A stretch of DNA of 64,000 bases from Mycteria americana (taxonomy: Eukaryota > Chordata > Aves > Ciconiiformes > Ciconiidae), in assembly GCF_035582795.1 (NCBI RefSeq), contig NC_134390.1, forward strand, positions 1,999,560-2,063,559, in the 5' to 3' direction. The notes under the pieces were generated by a model, which had not been told where the DNA came from, searched no databases, and worked only from the letters and a program-made list of their open reading frames with translations. Numbering within the stretch: position 1 is the stretch's first letter; every line of letters begins with the position of its first letter. Below, piece after piece: positions 22,201-33,200 of the stretch. The position numbers were made by a program, and so were the translations under genes.

Positions 22201-24240
22201 ACTGTGATAGGGTCCTGTTCGCCATCGCTCCAGCTGTCCTCATCTGAAAAGACAAGTCACCCTGAGCGACAGGACACCGCCCTACGTCCCAGCGCTCGCT
22301 GCTCCGGCACAGGGCAGCCGGGGACCCCGGGAGCTCGGCTCCGCTGCCGCATGGAGGTGAACCAGCTCTGCCTCTTGCCAGGAGAGACTTCTCCTCCCCA
22401 GCACAGTGCGAGCAAGTGACATGGAACAACAGGAAACCCACCAACTCGGCGCAGCCAAAATACACAGCTCCTGTGGAGCGACGCTCCTGCCTACCTAGGA
22501 ACTGTGAACTGCCGGCTGGCCGCACCGAGCGACCCTGTGAGATGGGAAGCTCAGCACTGAGCCAGCGTTTGACAGGCACCGCTAGAGACTAACCCAGCAA
22601 AGAGGGAAGCTAGCTAACATTTCTACTCTGCAAAGGCAAGGGAAGAAAACCTGCAGGATTTTGGTCTGGCAGTGTGACCTGTCTACAGTCAGTGGCAGGC
22701 AAGACACGCCAGGGTTTGTAGAACACAATCTTTTACCCGCAGACCCCTGGGATCTTTTTTTCACTGGATTTAAGAAGTTATATTCTTGGCATTTCCACAC
22801 AGAACGGAGAACTCCAGGTCCTCTCTCACTGGTTTTCGCTTTCAGTTCTTACCTAGGATCCGACTGGCTTCGCTGCGGCTGCTCTCTGCGGTCTGGGAGC
22901 CCAGCTCTGTTTTGGCATAAGAGCTAAGCTGGCAAAGGAGAGTCTCGCTTACAGGCCCAGGATTGGACTTCTTCATCTGAGCTTGGAGCGCCAGAGTGTT
23001 CCTACGGGCATGCTCCGCACAGAACGACGTGCTGCGGGAATAAATCACAAGCTCGTTACAACTCCAAGCCCTCAGCCAGCAAAACGAACAAGCGATAGAG
23101 TGAGAAACGTTCCCTGGTACCTGGAAAGCACATCCCCTCCACAGCTCTCTCACAGAGAGAGCTGCTGGCTGCAGGTACAGCTCGGAAATGCCAGAGAGCC
23201 CCGGGTGGCTCGCAGACCACACACCACCGCTGAAATGCCACCTCTGGCACCGGAGCCAGCAGCCACATGGCACAGCAGCAGGGAGAGACAAGAGCTTTTA
23301 CTTAAAGCCACTGAGGTGAGCTCTTCTCTTTCCAAACGTTCACACTGGACTCTCAGTTTCCACACAGAGCACACTGGCCCACATCGGATGGATCCTTTTT
23401 ATCACAGAGGGACCAAGGGCAGAATGAAGACTACCAGTGTCCACATTCCCACAACCTCTGAGAATGAAACACGGGTCAATGCTCCTGTAAGGGAAACTGT
23501 GCTCTGCTGACGTGCTTACTGAATGTCGATAGCTGTTCTAGGCCCTTCCATCCATAGCAGTCAGAACATTTTAGACGCTTCAGAGAACAAGAAGCACAAC
23601 CAGGTCATCAGCTCCACATAACACACGACCAGAGTATCTGAGCTGAGGATTATCCGTAAGCACAGACAGCAGCAAGTTAAATTTGCTGGGCTGAGCAGAG
23701 GTACGGCACCGCGTGGGTGCATGTACAGCTCTTACAAAGGACCTGGATCACTGCAGCCACCTTCTGATGGCAGAGGGCAGCAGCCCCACAGTCCAGCAGG
23801 ACCAAGACAACTCCACGCAGTGTCCAGCACTCACAGAGTCTTTTTCTAGCTTAAAAACGCTTCAGAAAGAGGGAGCCACTTGTCTGAGGTAACGTAAGTG
23901 CAGCAGCTGAATCAGAAGAAGGACCTTCTCCCGCTTTTTTTAATTCTGTATGGTACAGAACTGGAGAACCAAGAGACAGAGGTACTCACCCATCCTTCTT
24001 CTCCGATTTGGGCGCAGCGTTGGGACACCGCTTTCCATTCTTGGTTGAAACGTAGCTGCACTGCTTGAAAGGGGCACTCCTGTCTTCAAGAATGTGCTTA
24101 ATGCAAAACTCCTGCCCCTCCAGCCGCGGCTGGGAGCACTGGCGGTGGGTGAAGGCACATGACAGAGGCTCCTGAGGCCGCGGCACGGGAGTAAGGCGTC
24201 CTCGGCTTGATGGCAAAACATGGATCCGAATTCTGTTCAT
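13273..24240 (-). CDS. KANSL2: KANSL2 (KAT8 regulatory NSL complex subunit 2), about 530 aa
   Basis: KANSL2 is a nuclear subunit of the NSL complex, which carries the acetyltransferase KAT8/MOF. Coding exons in transcript order are 24240-23990, 23031-22853, 22243-22129, 21692-21529, 20337-20171, 19373-19277, 16596-16343, 14567-14331 and 13401-13273; all phases fit, giving 530 residues (about 490 in human). The start gives [10 protein letters not shown]. Two Cys/His modules of the zf-C3Hc3H type are visible: [18 protein letters not shown] to KRCPNA near the N-terminus, and [18 protein letters not shown] followed by RHCLTHICQ in the middle. Between them is the helical core [18 protein letters not shown] to [18 protein letters not shown]. 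The C-terminal exon (SHLPMAVC to [11 protein letters not shown]) rests on a good acceptor, CCCCAACAG. Exon 4 uses a GC donor (AG/GCAAGT at 21528). If the last intron is retained, a stop at 14271 gives a different C-terminus. Confidence 0.95.
13478..13604 (-). ncRNA. SNORA2A/SNORA2B-like: H/ACA box snoRNA, SNORA2-like, copy 1
   Basis: This lies in the last KANSL2 intron on the host strand. It has the H/ACA layout: a 5' hairpin of about 55 bases (GACCA pairing with TGGTT), an H box AGAGGA at 13549-13544, a 3' hairpin, then ACA at 13483-13481 three bases before the 3' end. In the 3' hairpin CTCCC pairs with GGGAG and TTGGC pairs with GCCAA, leaving an internal loop typical of a pseudouridylation pocket. 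Human KANSL2 hosts SNORA2A and SNORA2B, which are paralogues, so the family name is inferred from host and structure, and I cannot say which copy is which. The 5' end is approximate. Confidence 0.75.
14568..16342 (-). other. KANSL2 intron, no confirmed gene
   Basis: The sequence is of moderate GC without arrays. A CpG-bearing patch at about 14990-15400 includes a strong hairpin near 15101-15140 (CCTCGC pairing with GCGAGG). It has an H-box-like ACAATA beside it but no ACA at the right distance, so I do not call it a snoRNA. No coding exon is seen. Confidence 0.5.
16597..19276 (-). other. KANSL2 intron hosting snoRNA copy 2
   Basis: The sequence is AT-richer than the rest of the window and free of tandem arrays. 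Apart from the snoRNA and its flank at 19010-19182 I see no gene or recognisable transposon. Confidence 0.5.
19056..19182 (-). ncRNA. SNORA2A/SNORA2B-like: H/ACA box snoRNA, SNORA2-like, copy 2
   Basis: This is a paralogue of the snoRNA at 13478-13604, with the same length, no indels and 10 substitutions over 127 bases. It lies in a second KANSL2 intron on the host strand. The H box is AGACGA (19127-19122) and the ACA box is at 19061-19059, again three bases from the end. The 3' hairpin pairs CTCCC/GGGAG and TTGGC/GCCAA are unchanged. In the 5' hairpin GACCA has become GGCCA, which still pairs with TGGTT through a G-U pair. Preservation of both boxes and stems argues that both copies are functional. 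Confidence 0.75.
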
Positions 24241-25019
24241 GTCAACGCCTGCTCCAGAGATGCAGACCAGTTAACAGAAACGAAGCAAACTACCGATAAA
24301 AAGAAAGAGGAGCAGCATCTGCTAACGGATCTGAATAAAACTCTTTGACCCCCTTGAACAGGCAGGAGATGAAGTTGCTCCTATAGAGACAGCTTCTTCC
24401 AATGTCTGAGGAAACTTTTAGCTTCACAGCAACCCCATTTCCTCACAGAACGAAATAAACCTCACTCACCTGAGCTACCAAGCAGCAACATCCACGCCAA
24501 GGTGCGGGCACAAGTGCCGCTGCCTGCCAGCATTGCAGCCGGGGGGGATACCCGTCCCAGAGGTACCCCCGTACCCCCACCACCCCAGTGCAGGACCCTT
24601 TCCTCCCCGCACACAAATCCCACAGCCCCAAACCCTCCCAGGGGACGACCCTCCCTTCCATCCACAGCCCACCAACCCCATAACGCCCAATACAAACCCC
24701 ATCCCTTCACGGCATCACCTGTCCCCTAGCTCACGGCCTCTTCCTCAGCGGGCACGATCTCCCAGCCTTGCCCCTCCATGCTTCCCACAGGCCCAGTGCT
24801 CACCCCAGCCCCGCACCCCCTCCTCCCCGCGGGCAGCTTCACCAACTCCACACTGCCCAGTCCGGCACCAGTGCAGGACCCCCTCCTCCCAGTACACCCC
24901 GCCCATACAGCTCCTCGGTGCGTGGCCCCCGCTCCCGGTGCCCATCCCTGCTCCCGGTGCCCATCCCTGCTCCCGGTCCCGACCCCTCTCCCCCCCACGC
25001 ACGTGTTCCACCACCCGCT

Positions 25020-25440
25020 CCGCGCCCAGGTCCCGCGCATGCGCAGTCGCGCCGCCCGGCCACCCCCGGCGCCGCCATTTTGTCCGCGGGCGGCGGGCGT
25101 GAGGGGCGCTCCCGAGGGAAGCCCAAACAGCGCTGCCGGAGCGGAGGGCGGCGGGGGGAACCGCCCCCCCGGCCGGTGCGGGGCGGAAGGACCTCGGGGG
25201 AGCGCGCAGGTGTCGCGGTGAAGGGCTGTGCGGGCCCCGGTCAGGGCGGGCGCCGCCGCCGCCATCTTACCTCGCTGCCGCCCTGGCCTCCCTGCTGCCT
25301 CGCCGCACGCCCGCCCCGCCACTTCACTGGCCCGCCCGACCGCCAATCAGCGGCGGGCGCGGGGGCGGTGCCGCATGCGGTTGGTTGAGCCCGCCGTCAC
25401 TCCGCAGGGACTAGCCACGCCCCCGGGAGTCACGTGAGGG
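25020..25440 (-). promoter_or_regulatory. KANSL2: KANSL2 promoter region with NRF1, YY1 and CCAAT sites
   Basis: This is a CpG island around a noncoding first exon whose donor (GAG/GTAAGA, exon end 25271) is followed by the YY1-type AAGATGGCGGC. It holds a palindromic NRF1 site GCGCATGCGC at 25035-25044, a second YY1-type CAAAATGGCGGC on the minus strand at about 25082-25071, and CCAAT at 25343-25347. A TATA-less housekeeping promoter is inferred, with the start probably near 25300-25370. Confidence 0.6.
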
Positions 25441-25970
25441 CGGCGCGGCGGGAAGCCGACACGTGGGCGCGGCGGGACCGGGGGCGCACGGCGGGGACCG
25501 GGGAGCCCGTGGGTTTGCCAGCCCCGAGCGAGGGAGGGGAGACAGGAGCGGGTTTGTGCTTTGGCTCCGGGAAGGCAGAAGCTCCCGGTAGCTCCAGGGA
25601 CACGGGCTTGGTCCCAGGGCACCGGCCGGGGGCCAAGAGCCTCCCCCGGCTCTACCCCGTCCCCTCCCGGTTTCCCGGGACAGCTGCAGACAGACGTTGC
25701 TCCCCGCTGATTAATGGAAAGGGAAGGAGGAGCGATTCACCGCAAAGCCCGACAACCCGGGAGCAGCCAGCCCAGCCACCAAGAGAGGCTCCAAGAGCAG
25801 CGGGGGGAAGCGAGGGCCAGGCCTTTGGTGGGAGCCCGAAAACGTAAAAACCGTACCCAAAACCGCAGGGGGTGGGTTACCGAGGGCAGAGGCACCGGCG
25901 AGGGTCAGCAGCACCCAGTGCTCTTAAAAACAAGCTTAATGTAGAACAAGAGTTTCACAAAAACCATACG
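25441..25970. other. KANSL2-CCNT1 intergenic stretch, nothing recognised
   Basis: GC content falls from left to right as the KANSL2 CpG island ends. I saw no splice-bounded reading frame, repeat or RNA gene before the CCNT1 poly(A) signal. Confidence 0.5.
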
Positions 25971-25981
25971 GAGACAGTACA

Positions 25982-25987
25982 TTTATT
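25982..25987 (-). terminator. CCNT1: CCNT1 poly(A) signal
   Basis: TTTATT on the plus strand reads AATAAA on the minus strand, 1.28 kb past the CCNT1 stop codon. The region between (25988-27271) has the lower GC expected of a 3'UTR and no other gene. Confidence 0.6.
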
Positions 25988-27271
25988 AAAGGTTGGAAAA
26001 GCAAAGTCTGAGAACAAAGGGAATCGGCTTTTTTGAAACATTCAACCAAAATTCAGGTGGCTGCCCCGGCCCAGCGCTGAGCTCACGGTAAAAGCCGTTT
26101 CCAGTCATGCACCGATGAGAGGCCCTGGAAGAGCTGCCGCGGGCAGGGTGACCCTTCCAGCCAGCCGCCCTGCACGCTCTCATCCCGCATCCCAGCTGGG
26201 AACGCACCACGCCGCTCCTCTCCAGATCGACCCCCACGCAGCCACCGACCGAGTCCACCAACGCATTTCACGCCTAAACCCGGCTCCACGCGTGCCGGCG
26301 GCGTCACCCACGGCATCACCCAGCACGGGGCTGCTCTGCCTTTGGGCACAATCCGACCCCACGTACGAGCCCCTCGCTCAGCAGCGCTCGTCCCTGCCAG
26401 CCATGGGCAGCTCCTCTGGACTCTCCCCCCAAAAAGAAGCCATGGGGGGGTTAGGCCCTGGGCCAAGCGCCCTCGATCCATCGCCTCACCCTGGCTGTTC
26501 AACGCCAGCCGTCCCTGAAATGCCACCAAAAGCCCTCGGCACACGCGGTTCTCCTGAAGCCCCACCGCTGCTGGGGTTTCCAGCGGAAGCGGTGGGATCT
26601 GCAGGAGGGGAGCGAGGGATGGAGATGGGATCCTGAAACCAGAGCAGCTTTTGGAGCGAGGAAACCGGACCCAGAGCAGGTTAGAGCAGCTCCCATCGCC
26701 CCACGGTCGCAACTGGGATTCCCTCGCACACACAACCCCCCCCAGCCTAAGCAGCCTCTGGTCCTCGCCCTCCCCTTGCGCCGCTTCCTCCCCTCCATCC
26801 CCCAAAAGAACCCACTTTCTGTCACCAACCTCAACCACCTGACAAAAGCCACCCCCAAACCCTCACCGGAATCCCCCGCAGCACCACAAAATTAAAATGA
26901 ACAAAACACTAAGATATAAGTTACTGCTTAAATTATTTGTAAAACATCTTAAAATTTTCTGTGACATATTTTAAATACCCCCCAGGGTCCCCCCCCAATG
27001 TGTGTTCCCCAGAGGGGGCTTCAGTTCCAGCAGGGACAGAGCCCACCACTAACTGGAAGTTGATGGGGGAAGGAGCAAGGAACAGAGAAAGGGTTTCTTA
27101 TCCTTTCACAGCTTCAACAACTCCGCGGTCTAAATATCAATAATAAAAGTTATAATATAATAAAATAGTCTTCGTGAGGCAGTGGAGATCGAACAAGCCC
27201 TTTCATGCCCCCGCAGAGGCGGCCCAGGTTTGGGCTTGGGCTCTGTACAAACTCAGTAGTAAAAAGGGGCT

Positions 27272-30200
27272 TTACTTGGGGAGAGGGGGGAGCGGGGGGG
27301 GCGGTTCTGAGGGCAGGGGGGGTGGTCGGGGCTTGTCCGTGTTGGCAGCAGCTCTGGAGCTGGTGGAAGCCCGGGGGTTCAAGAGCTCGTACGAGTGGAA
27401 GTCAAAGGCAGGGGGCTGGGTGGGCTGCATGCCCTGCGCGCTCAACAGCGAGTGCAGCATATTGACCGTATCCTGGTAGTCACTGGCCTGGTTGGCGTTG
27501 TGCCCGTTGGCCCCCGTGGGACCCTTGTCCGATTTGCTGTGGGTGCCCCGGGCTTTGTTGGCCTGGGGTAAGGGGAGGTTGCCCGCATCCGAGCTGTGCC
27601 CTGGGAGGTGGGCCACCCCGGGGAGGTGGGGGTAAGGGAACGGCATGCCAGGGCCTTTGGAGGCTTTGCTGACTTTGGGCTGGTGCTCGTGGGCCGCGGC
27701 CGTGGCCGTGGCTGCCGCCTCCTCTGGCAGAGGCCTCTTGCGGGAAGAGGCGAGGGGACCGTAGCTCTTGTGGGGCACGGCACTAGGCTGGCTGCTGTGT
27801 TTAGAGTCTCCCGGCCGCTTGTTCGCCACGCTGCTGGGGCCGGTGCCAAGCTGGGCATGTAAGTGTTTGTGAGAGTGGTGGTTGTGGTGGTGGTGGTGGT
27901 GGTTAGAAGAGTGGCCCTTGTGTTTCTCCTTGTGCTCCCGGTTCTTGCCGCTGCTCTCGTCCGAGGAGCCGTGCCTGTCTGCAGCGGTCGGCACCTTGAT
28001 ACGCATTTTTATCTCCTCCTGCTTGGAGGGGAGCGGCCTCTCCCCACCTCCACCTGCCACCGGGATCCTCAGCTTCAGAGCCACAGCTTTGTCACTCTTT
28101 TCAGGGCCAGGAGGGCGCTCGGGGTTCTCCGAGCCGCCGATGGGGATCTTCAGGATGATCGGAGAGGGGTTGCTGTCTTGCTGGACTTCCCTCTCCCGCT
28201 GCTGCTGGACCAGGAGATTCTGCGCAGCGTAGGCATACTGAGACCGCACGTTGGCCTCCATGTTCTCCAGCTGCCGCTTCTGTGCCGCCAGCTCCTCGGC
28301 GTGCTTGGCCCGGTACTCCTTGAGCGACACTTTGGCCGACGGGGCGTTCTTGCCGCTATGCTTCTGATAACCAGCGCCATCTTGCTGTAAAGGATGCTCA
28401 GCAGCCGATGAGCTTTCGTTAGTCCTGTGACTCTGGCCAGTCTCCAGCTTGGGTGGAGGATGCCAGTGATCAGGCTGGGACATATCCGCACCGCTCTGGT
28501 CGCTGGGCGAGTCCACCGTGGCCGACAGAGAAGGCCCTGCTCCAGCGGTCGAGGATGTCGACATGCTCATTAACCCAGCAATGTTCATGTCCGAACTATT
28601 GTTCCTGGAAATCATGTTGAGGATTGTCTGCTCCGACAGGCTCTCATCTTCACCGTGGTCATCAGCCTTTGACTTCTTGGCTGCTTGAGAGGCCTGGAAT
28701 AAAAGCAGTGACCGGTCATTTACTTTGGGCTATCACTAGAGCTGGTTTGATGCAAGCAGCTCACCCGCTACAGCGCAAGCTCTCATTTAAAGACAGATCC
28801 ACTTTGCCCCCATCTCTCCCGGTGGGAAAAGACCCAACCACTGCAAGTGGGGTTGCTAGGGCAGTTGAAAAACCAAGGTCTCTACAGAGTTAATTCAGAA
28901 CAGATGAAGTCAAGCGCTGAAGCAACATTTTGCAGACGCCCAGCGTTCAGATTCCCCCCCACACATGCCCTTCAGACACTGTCTTGCATTGTAATACCAG
29001 AGATGCCACCCAGCCTCGTGCACACAGAAGAAATCAGAGCCTGTGTTCTCCTGCAAGCACCCGCGGTCCCAAGCAGATTCTTACCCGCCAGTTCCGGATG
29101 CGTTTAAGCCGGTTGGGAGTTTTCTCAAGGATCTGCAGGAATTCATGAGTCAGTTCTGCAGAGGAAACACAAACCCAGGCAAGAGGGTCAGAGGCAGGCA
29201 GACCAGCACTAATCCATCAGGGCAACCCCCTGCTTACTGATGAGTGGAGCTACTTATGAGATGGAGCTACTCCAGGAGGGGAAATACTGAGAGCTAGTAT
29301 CACTGACCACATTTAAACTCATCTCTCACTGTGCGCCTTTTGCCATCTCTGTTGTACCATAGAAGCTGTTGCTGCACTGGAAAGCTTGGCAAGACCTGAA
29401 GTCCTGGAGTCCGTGAACTGGCCGGTGGCCGTGTTTGAACGGCAGACCCAGGAACAGAGATGCCAAAATAATGTAAGAGCCTTTGGGGGGGAACCTCGCT
29501 CCAAAACTTACCATCTAAGAGCTCCAGAGTTACAGTGCCATCAACGTATTCCCACCAGTGCTTCCCGTCCGTGGAGACTGGGATCTCCCAGTTGGACCAC
29601 TTACAAGCCAGGTGGATACAGACGCAGGCCACAACGGGAGGGGTGTACTGCAGGCTGAAGGTGGTCAGGTGCAGGCTGACGTCACCAGCAGGGAGAGAGA
29701 AACAGAAAGCCATCAACTCCCAAGCCTGAACTTCAGCACTCTCAATCGCCCACTGAACAGACGCTGCGCAAGAGGTGGACATGGTGGGGAAGTCCCTGCC
29801 ATTCCTCCCCCAGTACAACCCTACTGTTACGGGCGTCTCTATCCCGCTCCACCGATTTGCTTGTTCCTTCCCCGTTCTGCTGCAGGCAATTTGGGTCCGG
29901 GCAACTCTGTCAGCTCAAGGCTCTGCGGCTCGTGCAGGAACAGCGAGGCATGCTGCCGCCCCGCTCGAGCCCTCCTCCGAGGGAGAAAGCGAGCGGCTGG
30001 GTTACCCGCCAGCCCCCACCTCTGCTGTGGGCTCCGCTCAATCTGAGAAGAAACTCAGACACTTCCAAGCGCAACTCCTGGGATGGCGTTCAAGGAGCAA
30101 ACTGGCCCTCTTCGGCTTTTAGGAAGGGTCTGGTCTTTCCCAAATGATTTTTACGAAAAGCACTGAAGCTTCAGCTGTGAATAGCACCATACACTGGAGC

Positions 30201-33200
30201 GACTCAGTAGCACCTAAAAGGGAGCCTGGCCACCTATCAAGTATTTTCATCAGTAAATGAATTTGCCACGTGACAGCTCGGACATCAGTGCTGGGAGGTC
30301 TAGGAAGCACTGAGAACAGGAGAACCGATGGACTAAGAAAGCATCCTACTCTCTACCTGCAGGAACACCAGGTCCACTAAGCCTTAGAAACCGCGACAGC
30401 AAGTTGAGTGCAGGATTTACCCACTGTCACACTCATGAATCGGCCCTTTCAAAGAGCACTTGATGGAAACGGTGCCACCGAGCATCTACGCGCAGCCGCG
30501 GGATGGCATTATCTGCATTTCTTCACCGTGCTTGGGTCATTTAAACATTTTTCCATCAATGCAGTGTGGAGAGACAATAGCACCTACAGCCAAAAAGTCT
30601 GAAGCTTTTTCACAGATACTGTATTTATCCATACACCAAGAAGTCAAACCCGGGAAATTCAGAGCCTTTATCCAGTCTGCCAAGGTAAAAAGCGAAGTTA
30701 AGGTGCACAAAGAGCCTTAACTCTGCCTCATAATGATGCCAGAAGGAAATAAAAGTTAAACATCTGTAGCTACGCCTGATAAATCTAGTTCATCACTTAA
30801 GCACCTTAATCAGCCGTTTCATGGCATCACTTTAAGGCAAAATTGAGGCTGCCTGGCCACATTTCTTACTTTCTGCCTGGATTTCTTTCAAGTATACCTT
30901 AACTCATAATTCCTTGGTTTTGCAATTATTGCTGCAGGGATAAAACACATTTCAAGGATGCATTTACCCGCACATTACTAACACCACCTTCCCTTTACGC
31001 TAGTTTATGCAGGAAACCCACACAGTGCCCTTTGGAGCTACAGAGCACCTTCAGGACGCTGCGGAGGTGAGCAGGTAACACCTCTCACAGGCAGAGAGGA
31101 GAGAAACGACTCGCCCAAGGCCACGCACATTCACAGCTCAGCCAGGGCTTGGAAGCGTCCTCCAACTCTGCAGCTTCACCTGTGCTAGCACCTAAACCAT
31201 CTTTTTCTCCCATCCTTTCACTTCTGCGAGCTCTTTCACAAAAACACAAGATTTTCCGTGTCCACAACTTGGTCTGTTCCAAACATTAACTCTGTGATTT
31301 GCCTGAAGCTGGTAATCCAGGAAATTAAATTCTTAAAAAATTTCGGAAGTCCCAACACAAGGGACGGAATCAGCCTTGCAGGGAAAATCCAGTGACAGAA
31401 CTACCCAGACCTCTCTAAAGTGAAAAAAAAAACTACGGGCTTTGTTCGTTTCCAAGACTCTGTCTATAGATGCTGCTTACAGGACTGTCTGTCCAGTCAC
31501 ACAGGCCAGACAAGGCTATCGCTTCCTCTTGTAACGCCTCATGCCTGCGTCCAGCTACTGTTTTTCTCCCTTTATACTCTAGATCAGCCTTCTTCGGGGT
31601 ACAGACCGCATTTCTTGACAATTTGCACAGCACCTAGTTCAGTAAAAACTCTCTGACACCCAGGTAATAAGCAAGCAAAAAATGTATACATTCATTTCAA
31701 GTCTACCTTTTTGGTTTAGTTTGGGTTTTGGTTTTTTTTTTTTTTGAACTTTCACAACTGCCTAACTCCCCATAAAAGAAAGCAGTGAAGTTCCTGAGCA
31801 TCCCATCTGCCTCGCTTCTATGGCTGATTTTGCAGCTGGTTTTGACCAGCAGCTAGCAGGAGAAAGGGTTCCTGCTCTTCCTGAACCAAACCAAGCGATC
31901 CCCAGTTGCTCGCAGGCTGACCAATGCCCCAGGGGTCACCAGTAGCACATCTCCTCCAGATAAGACCCTCTGTCAAATATGAATCAATTGTAAAATAATA
32001 ACCTGTTGGTAGCCATGAAATAGGAAGTTTGGGCCAAGTCCTTGCTGGCTGAAAGAGAAAAGGAAAAAGCAGGGTGTTAGTCTGCATATCCTGACAAACA
32101 TTATTCCATTTTAGTGCAAGAACCACGGGCCTCTCGCCACCACACACAAAATAAGAGAGCCAGCATAATTCAACTAACTACGCCACAGCTAGAGGGATTT
32201 TAGAAATTACTGTACACAGAGAGCTTTGCGTGGTTCAGCAGAGCCACATCGCGTCAGTCATTTGCAACTGCCTCTATTTTGACATTCGTTATGGTTATTA
32301 AGGAGCCTGACTGCAGGCAAGTTCTCGGGCCATCCCAGCTAAACACCACAACGTATTTTCACAGCTCTTCTTTATCAGGCTGAGGTTACACGGAGGAGAA
32401 GCCACAAGCACCCGACGTCTGACATCGCTTACCTCGCACTAGCTGTGTGCACTTCACCACGTGGGTATGGGGGTGGTCAATAGTGATCTCAAAACCTGGA
32501 AGAACACAGACATACGGCCATCAGAAAACCAGCAGCACACCCCCACGGATCTACGAACCTCACGTTTCCTGGGGGACAAGGCCTTCTCCCCTTCCCTCCT
32601 ACAGCCCCTGCTCTCTGCTCGGAGGCAAGCAGGAATAGAGGAGCCCGTTTTCCTGTATCCAGAAGACTCAAGTTCTCCAGTCACAAAACCCCGAAGGTCA
32701 CTGCTGCTGCCAGACCTCCAAGCAGCTAAATGACTTCTGCGCTTGAAAGACCTCACTGAAAACAAAACAACTATTAAGGATTTTAAAAATAGCAGGACAA
32801 AGCCTCTTACAGCAGCTGGGAGGAAGGAGAAGACAATGGCATCTGCTCAAAGGAATTTCTGTCACCCAAAAAGCTAAGAGGAAGCAGACGTTTTCCCTTT
32901 GAAGGAGCCTACAGCACTAAAGACAACTGAACTTAATCCTCGCTTCAGTTTCCTATTCAGTTTGGGCATTATGTTTTAAAGAAAAAAAAAAAAATTCAAA
33001 TCCGTCCATGTGTGCAACAGATTTGGTTCTTCCCAGGCAGAACATTCTAGAAGAACTTGGACGTTAAAAAAGACAACTGGAGAACCGAGTCGTTGCAGAA
33101 CTGGGGTCACAGTTTAGCCACTGGCCTGCCAGGCCAGCGCGTGCAACCCATCGACACACCTGCCCCTCCTGCCCCCCTGCGAGTGAGGGACTAGTGACAT

